DNA of 64,000 nt from assembly GCA_030063045.1 (NCBI GenBank), contig JAQSEB010000050.1:1612001-1676000 (forward strand), given 5' to 3'. Of this stretch, positions 60,434-64,000 are shown piece by piece. This DNA is from Pratylenchus scribneri (Eukaryota > Nematoda > Chromadorea > Rhabditida > Pratylenchidae). The stretch's first letter is position 1; every line of letters begins with the position of its first letter. Made by a program: the position numbers and the translations under genes. The notes beneath the pieces are model-generated. The model was not told the origin of the DNA and ran no database searches. It saw only the letters and a list, made by a program, of their open reading frames with translations.

Positions 60434-63400
60434 ATGAATAATTGGATCCAAAATATAAAGGGTCAATTAACGGAATTAGCAACAGAAGTTTTGCATGAAG
60501 CCACCGAAGAAGGCCAAGTTTCGACGAGCAGTGAATTACAAGTTAATTAAAATAAATTCCATAATTTTAAACTCTAAAATGATTCGCAGGTTGAAAAGAA
60601 GCGATCAACTGAATCGGAGCGACTTTTTCTGGCGGAAAAAGCACAACGGGAAGCATTGGAAAAGAAATTACAAGAATTGGAAGAGCAGCTGTACAGTTCA
60701 AACATCGAAAATGATGCAATCAAAGAGAAGTTTATGCGCATGGTTTCGGATCGTGATCAACGGATAACACAATTAAATGTTAAAATTCCATTACATTTAT
60801 TAAAATGAAATAAATTTTCTAGATTGAGATTGAACGGCTAAAAATTAGTCGAGAAGAGAAAGGAGGATTTAAAAGCATTGATCTGGACGAATCTTTGGCG
60901 CCGGCACAAAAAGATGAAGAGATTAATTCAGAAATTACAAAACTGAAAGAGAAACATGAACGAGAAATTTCAATGATTTTGTCGGTGAATGCCACAAATT
61001 TAGAGCAAATTAGGGAAGAATATGAACAAAAACTGCGAGAATTTGAGGTAAATTTTATTTAAATACTTTGAAAAATATTTATGTTATTTAGGAAAATAAT
61101 AAAAGTTTGGGCAATTCATTGGCCCAATTTGAAACGCTGCGAAATGAATTGAACAAAAGCAACGCGGAATTGGCCACATTCCACGAAAAATTCACCAAAA
61201 TGCAATCCGAATATATTTCCGAGGTAAATTTATCGATTTTTGGTACTTTAATGAGTAAATTTAATCAGATTGAAACATTGAAATTGGAAAGGGATGAATT
61301 GCAAGCAAAAATTGAAAAACAAATCGTCGAATTGGAATGCAAAAATGAATTGGATTTGGCAAATTACAAAGAAGAAATGAGCCAACAAATCGACCATTTG
61401 AGGAGAGAATTGAAGGAAAGAGAAGAAGAATTGCAAAGGATGAGGGGAGAGAAATTGGTTGTGAGCACAATTCCAACAGAGGAGGAATTCAAAGTTTGTT
61501 TTGGCTTTCAATATTATTTTTCTAATATATTTTGGGCAACACTAGATCCTTTGTAGTGAGGATTTTTGTACAGTTTTTCGGTTAGAAATATTCAAGAATA
61601 TTTAAAAATGCTTAAAAGTGACAACCATGGCCCGAAAAAAATTATTCATCTCATCAGAGTGGATTCGAACTCGAGACCTAAATTTGCAAAAGTAAGGGTC
61701 CTCCTTTGGGCCAAATAAAAATTTTTGGCTTAAAAATTCAATTAAAATGTATAAAAAATGAATAAAAGTGTTAACCCCATGTCCGAAAAAATTACCGTCC
61801 TCGGAGCGGATTCGAACCCGCGACCTAAATTTTGTAAAACTGAAGGGTTAGCCACTAGGCTACCAATTTCAGATGATTTATATTCTTAAAATCTTTAATA
61901 ATTTTACATTAATTAAAGAGGCCATCCAGCGACACGGATGAATCGGCGGTTTCCAACAATGAATGGGAGAGAATGGGCAAAGATGAAATTGAGGTGGAGG
62001 GGGTGTCGAGCAGTACAAGTGAAACGAAGGAATACACTGGCCATCAGCAGGAAATATTAGTAACTGAAATGAAAAATAAATGTGCATTCAGCCAAACAGA
62101 AAAGGTTTTTTTTCTTAATAAGTAAAAATTTACCAAAAAAAGAAGTATTTTTTAGGATGAACAATGCGAATTACGGGAAGAAAAAATTGTTGAAATGGGC
62201 AGAAAAATAGTGGAATTGGAAGGAAAAATTAGAGAATTGGAAGAAAATGAAGAGGTAAAATTAATATTAAATGATCCTAAAATTTATTCATTTGAAGTTT
62301 TTATCAAAATTAAAAGCCAAAAATGAAGAAATGAGGCAACGAATTGAAAATAAGGAAGCGGAATGTCAGGAATATTGCACAAAATTGGCCGAAATGGAAA
62401 GCAAAATTAAAGATTTTGAGGAAAATGAAGAGGTAAATCCAATTTAAATGAACCAAAAATCTAAATTTATATTTGGTATTTGAAGTTTTTATCAAAATTG
62501 AAAGCCGAAAATGAAGAAATGAGGCAAAGGGTTGAAATAAAGGAAGCGGAATGCCAAGAATATTGTACAAAATTGCAAGAATATTCAATAAATTCAGAGG
62601 AAGCGAAGCAAAGAATTGAAAATGTTGAAAAATTGAAAGCAGAAAATGAGGAATTAAAAGGAATAATTGAGAGGAAAGAAGAACAGTGCCAAGAATTTTA
62701 TACACAGTTACAAAATATAACCGAAAATGAAAGAAAAATTAAAGAATTGGAGGAAAATGAAGAGGTAAATCCAATTTTAATTAATCCAAAAATTTGCCAT
62801 TTAAAGTTTTTATCCAAATTGAAAGCGGAAAATGAAGAATTGAAAGTACAAAATGAGAGGAAGGAGGCAGAATGTCAGGAATATTGCACAAAATTGCAAG
62901 AATATTCAATTAATACAGAAGAAATGAGGCAAAGAATTGAAAATATTGAAGGAAAATTGATGGCCCGGGAACAGGAAATTGCAATGTAAAATTGAAAAAA
63001 AAATTATTTAATAAATTTGTGGGTTTATTTTTATAGGAGAAATGAGCGAATCACAAAATTGGACGGTGAACTCCATCGGCTGCGAGAACATTTAATGACG
63101 GTGGAGGAAATTTCATCGAAAGAAGCAATTGCGGCCGAAGAGAGGGAAACCGAATTGAGGAATCGAATCCGAAATTTACAAGAAAAGTTGAACAGTGATG
63201 AATCGCAGACGGCCAATCAAATGGAAAAATACAAAGATGAATTAATTGGGGCAAAAGAGAGGATTGTGGCATTGCAAAATGAAAACATTCAATTGGAAGC
63301 GATGTTGAGGGAAAAGGAAACGGCATTGATGGAGGCGGATAGAGGGCTTAAAAATTTGCAAATTGTCCTCAAAGAATTGGCCGATGATCAACAAAAAGAA

Positions 63401-64000
63401 AGGCAACAATCGGAGGAGGAGCGGAGAACATTGCGGGCTGAATTAATGGCAAGTCAATTTGACGCCGATTAAAATAATTAATCAGCGAGGGAACCAATTT
63501 TAATGATTTTAATATCAAATTAAAGAGCAGACTTTTGGCTATCTAATAATATTAATTTTATTTAAATTGGTTCAGAATTTGTGAAGTTATGGCCAAAAAA
63601 CCACTGAAATGACCTTTACTATAGATTAACAAAATTTGCAATGGTTTTTTGGTTACAATTCCATCAATTCTAAACCAATTTAAATAAAATTAATTTCTTT
63701 GGATAGCCAAAAGTCTGCCATTTAATTTGATACCAAAATCATCAAAATTAGTTTAGTCCTTGATGAGTTATTATAAATGGCACAAACCTAATCTTTAATA
63801 AAATGATAATTTAATATTTATTTTCCAGAATGACCAAACAATTTTGGCTGAACTCCGCGAACAAATTGATCAAATGAGAGAAGAACGAGAGGAGGAAAGA
63901 CGACAATTGGACACAATGAAATCAAATTTTGAGGCCAAAAATGCGCTAATAGATGAATTGGAAAATCAATTGGAAGATATTCGAACGAGAGGAAGGGAAA
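60434..64000 (+). CDS. sql-1: GMAP-210/TRIP11-type golgin, cut by window edge
   Basis: cis-Golgi coiled-coil tether; C. elegans SQL-1 is the GMAP-210 orthologue and affects ciliary transport. Exons begin 60434-60541, 60590-60778, 60823-61047, 61092-61223, 61269-61494, about 61920-62105 and about 62157-62254. A repeated exon set follows at about 62296-62430, 62486-62764 and 62808-62988, then 63038 to about 63453 and 63828 onward. The first residues, NNWIQNIKGQLTELATEVLH, align with the end of the vertebrate N-terminal region that follows its lipid-packing motif. The stretch ELHRLREHLMTVEE, EAIAAEERETELRNRI and GLKNLQIVLKEL corresponds closely to the conserved region of TRIP11 before its GRAB domain. 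Nearly the whole visible protein is heptad-rich coiled coil. The GRAB/C-terminal part lies beyond the window. Confidence 0.82.
61555..61735 (-). repeat. SINE-like tRNA-derived sequence 1 (GMAP-210 intron)
   Basis: AGAGTGGATTCGAACTCGAG, ACCTAAATTTGC and the AATGCTTAAAAGTGACAACC lead. It is followed immediately by a second copy. Confidence 0.72.
61738..61878 (-). repeat. SINE-like tRNA-derived sequence 2 (GMAP-210 intron)
   Basis: CGGAGCGGATTCGAACCCGC, GACCTAAATTTTGTAAAA and GGTTAGCCACTAGGCTACCA. The reverse complement of the last gives TAGCCTAGTGGCTAACC, a good tRNA A-box with D-loop. This is the best-preserved copy of the family. Confidence 0.78.
62296..62990 (+). repeat. Tandem exon duplication within the GMAP-210 gene
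   Basis: Three successive exons begin with the same coding start (FLSKLKAKNEE, FLSKLKAENEE, FLSKLKAENEE), share KEAECQEYCTKL, and the first two end in ENEE before an almost identical intron start (GTAAATCCAATTT). The duplication therefore includes intron sequence. Confidence 0.88.
63465..63790. mobile_element. Foldback element FB-A (GMAP-210 intron)
   Basis: Left end TTTGACGCCGATTAAAATAA, then ATCAAATTAAAGAGCAGACT. The inverse arm has TAGCCAAAAGTCTGCC and ends GATGAGTTATTATAAATGGC. It begins about 12 bp after the inferred splice donor (ATGGCAA/GTCAATT). Confidence 0.85.

Overview
The window is nuclear DNA of a nematode, most likely a tylenchid (plant-parasitic, cyst-nematode-like) species. 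This rests on inference from three things. The genes are compact and many-exoned, with introns often only 42-60 nt and plain GT..AG ends. Several gene starts have a splice acceptor immediately before the first ATG, as expected for SL trans-splicing. The best matches are to families typical of nematodes (NID-1, DEX-1, PTR, TWK, SQL-1). The species cannot be fixed from this sequence alone.

Layout. 1-2978 (-): first 357 codons of nidogen (nid-1), cut by the left edge. 5715-9099 (+): MAPK15/ERK7 kinase, a 15-exon model of 705 aa. 9783-14417 (+): HIP1R/Sla2 endocytic adaptor. 15000-15923 (-): calcipressin rcn-1 (262 aa). 18152-21399 (-): CDK5 activator p35-like cdka-1 (581 aa). 22011-22460 (-): weak candidate for a small secreted protein. 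25193-35407 (-): DEX-1-like membrane protein with two NIDO modules, EGF modules and a transmembrane segment. 35.4-43.6 kb: no recognisable gene, rich in repeats, with one unassigned 319-codon ORF. 43598-47031 (+): Na+/H+ exchanger. 47352-49044 (-): two-pore-domain K+ channel (396 aa). 49770-58946 (-): Patched-related (PTR) protein, 5' end unresolved. 60434-64000 (+): GMAP-210/TRIP11 golgin, running off the right edge.

The genes do not form one pathway. nid-1 and dex-1 are both NIDO-domain extracellular proteins. MAPK15, HIP1R, PTR and GMAP-210 are general signalling or membrane-traffic genes. The K+ channel and the Na+/H+ exchanger converge tail to tail.

The most striking content is repetitive. 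(1) Seven arrays of a roughly 24-bp minisatellite share the core AATTCCGCCT but differ in spacer sequence. Five lie in introns (nid-1, dex-1 twice, PTR twice) and two are intergenic. (2) A foldback (fully palindromic) element of about 320 bp, called FB-A here, occurs eight times, mostly in introns. One copy has its centre replaced by a 940-bp minisatellite array. (3) A second foldback family, FB-B, of about 300 bp has about 16 copies. It also builds a composite B-E-B structure at three loci. (4) tRNA-derived SINE-like units with a B-box lie in introns of at least five genes. (5) A family with ends resembling ACCGTATTTCCTCTAATA occurs four times. No CRISPR array, bacterial gene or functional tRNA was found.
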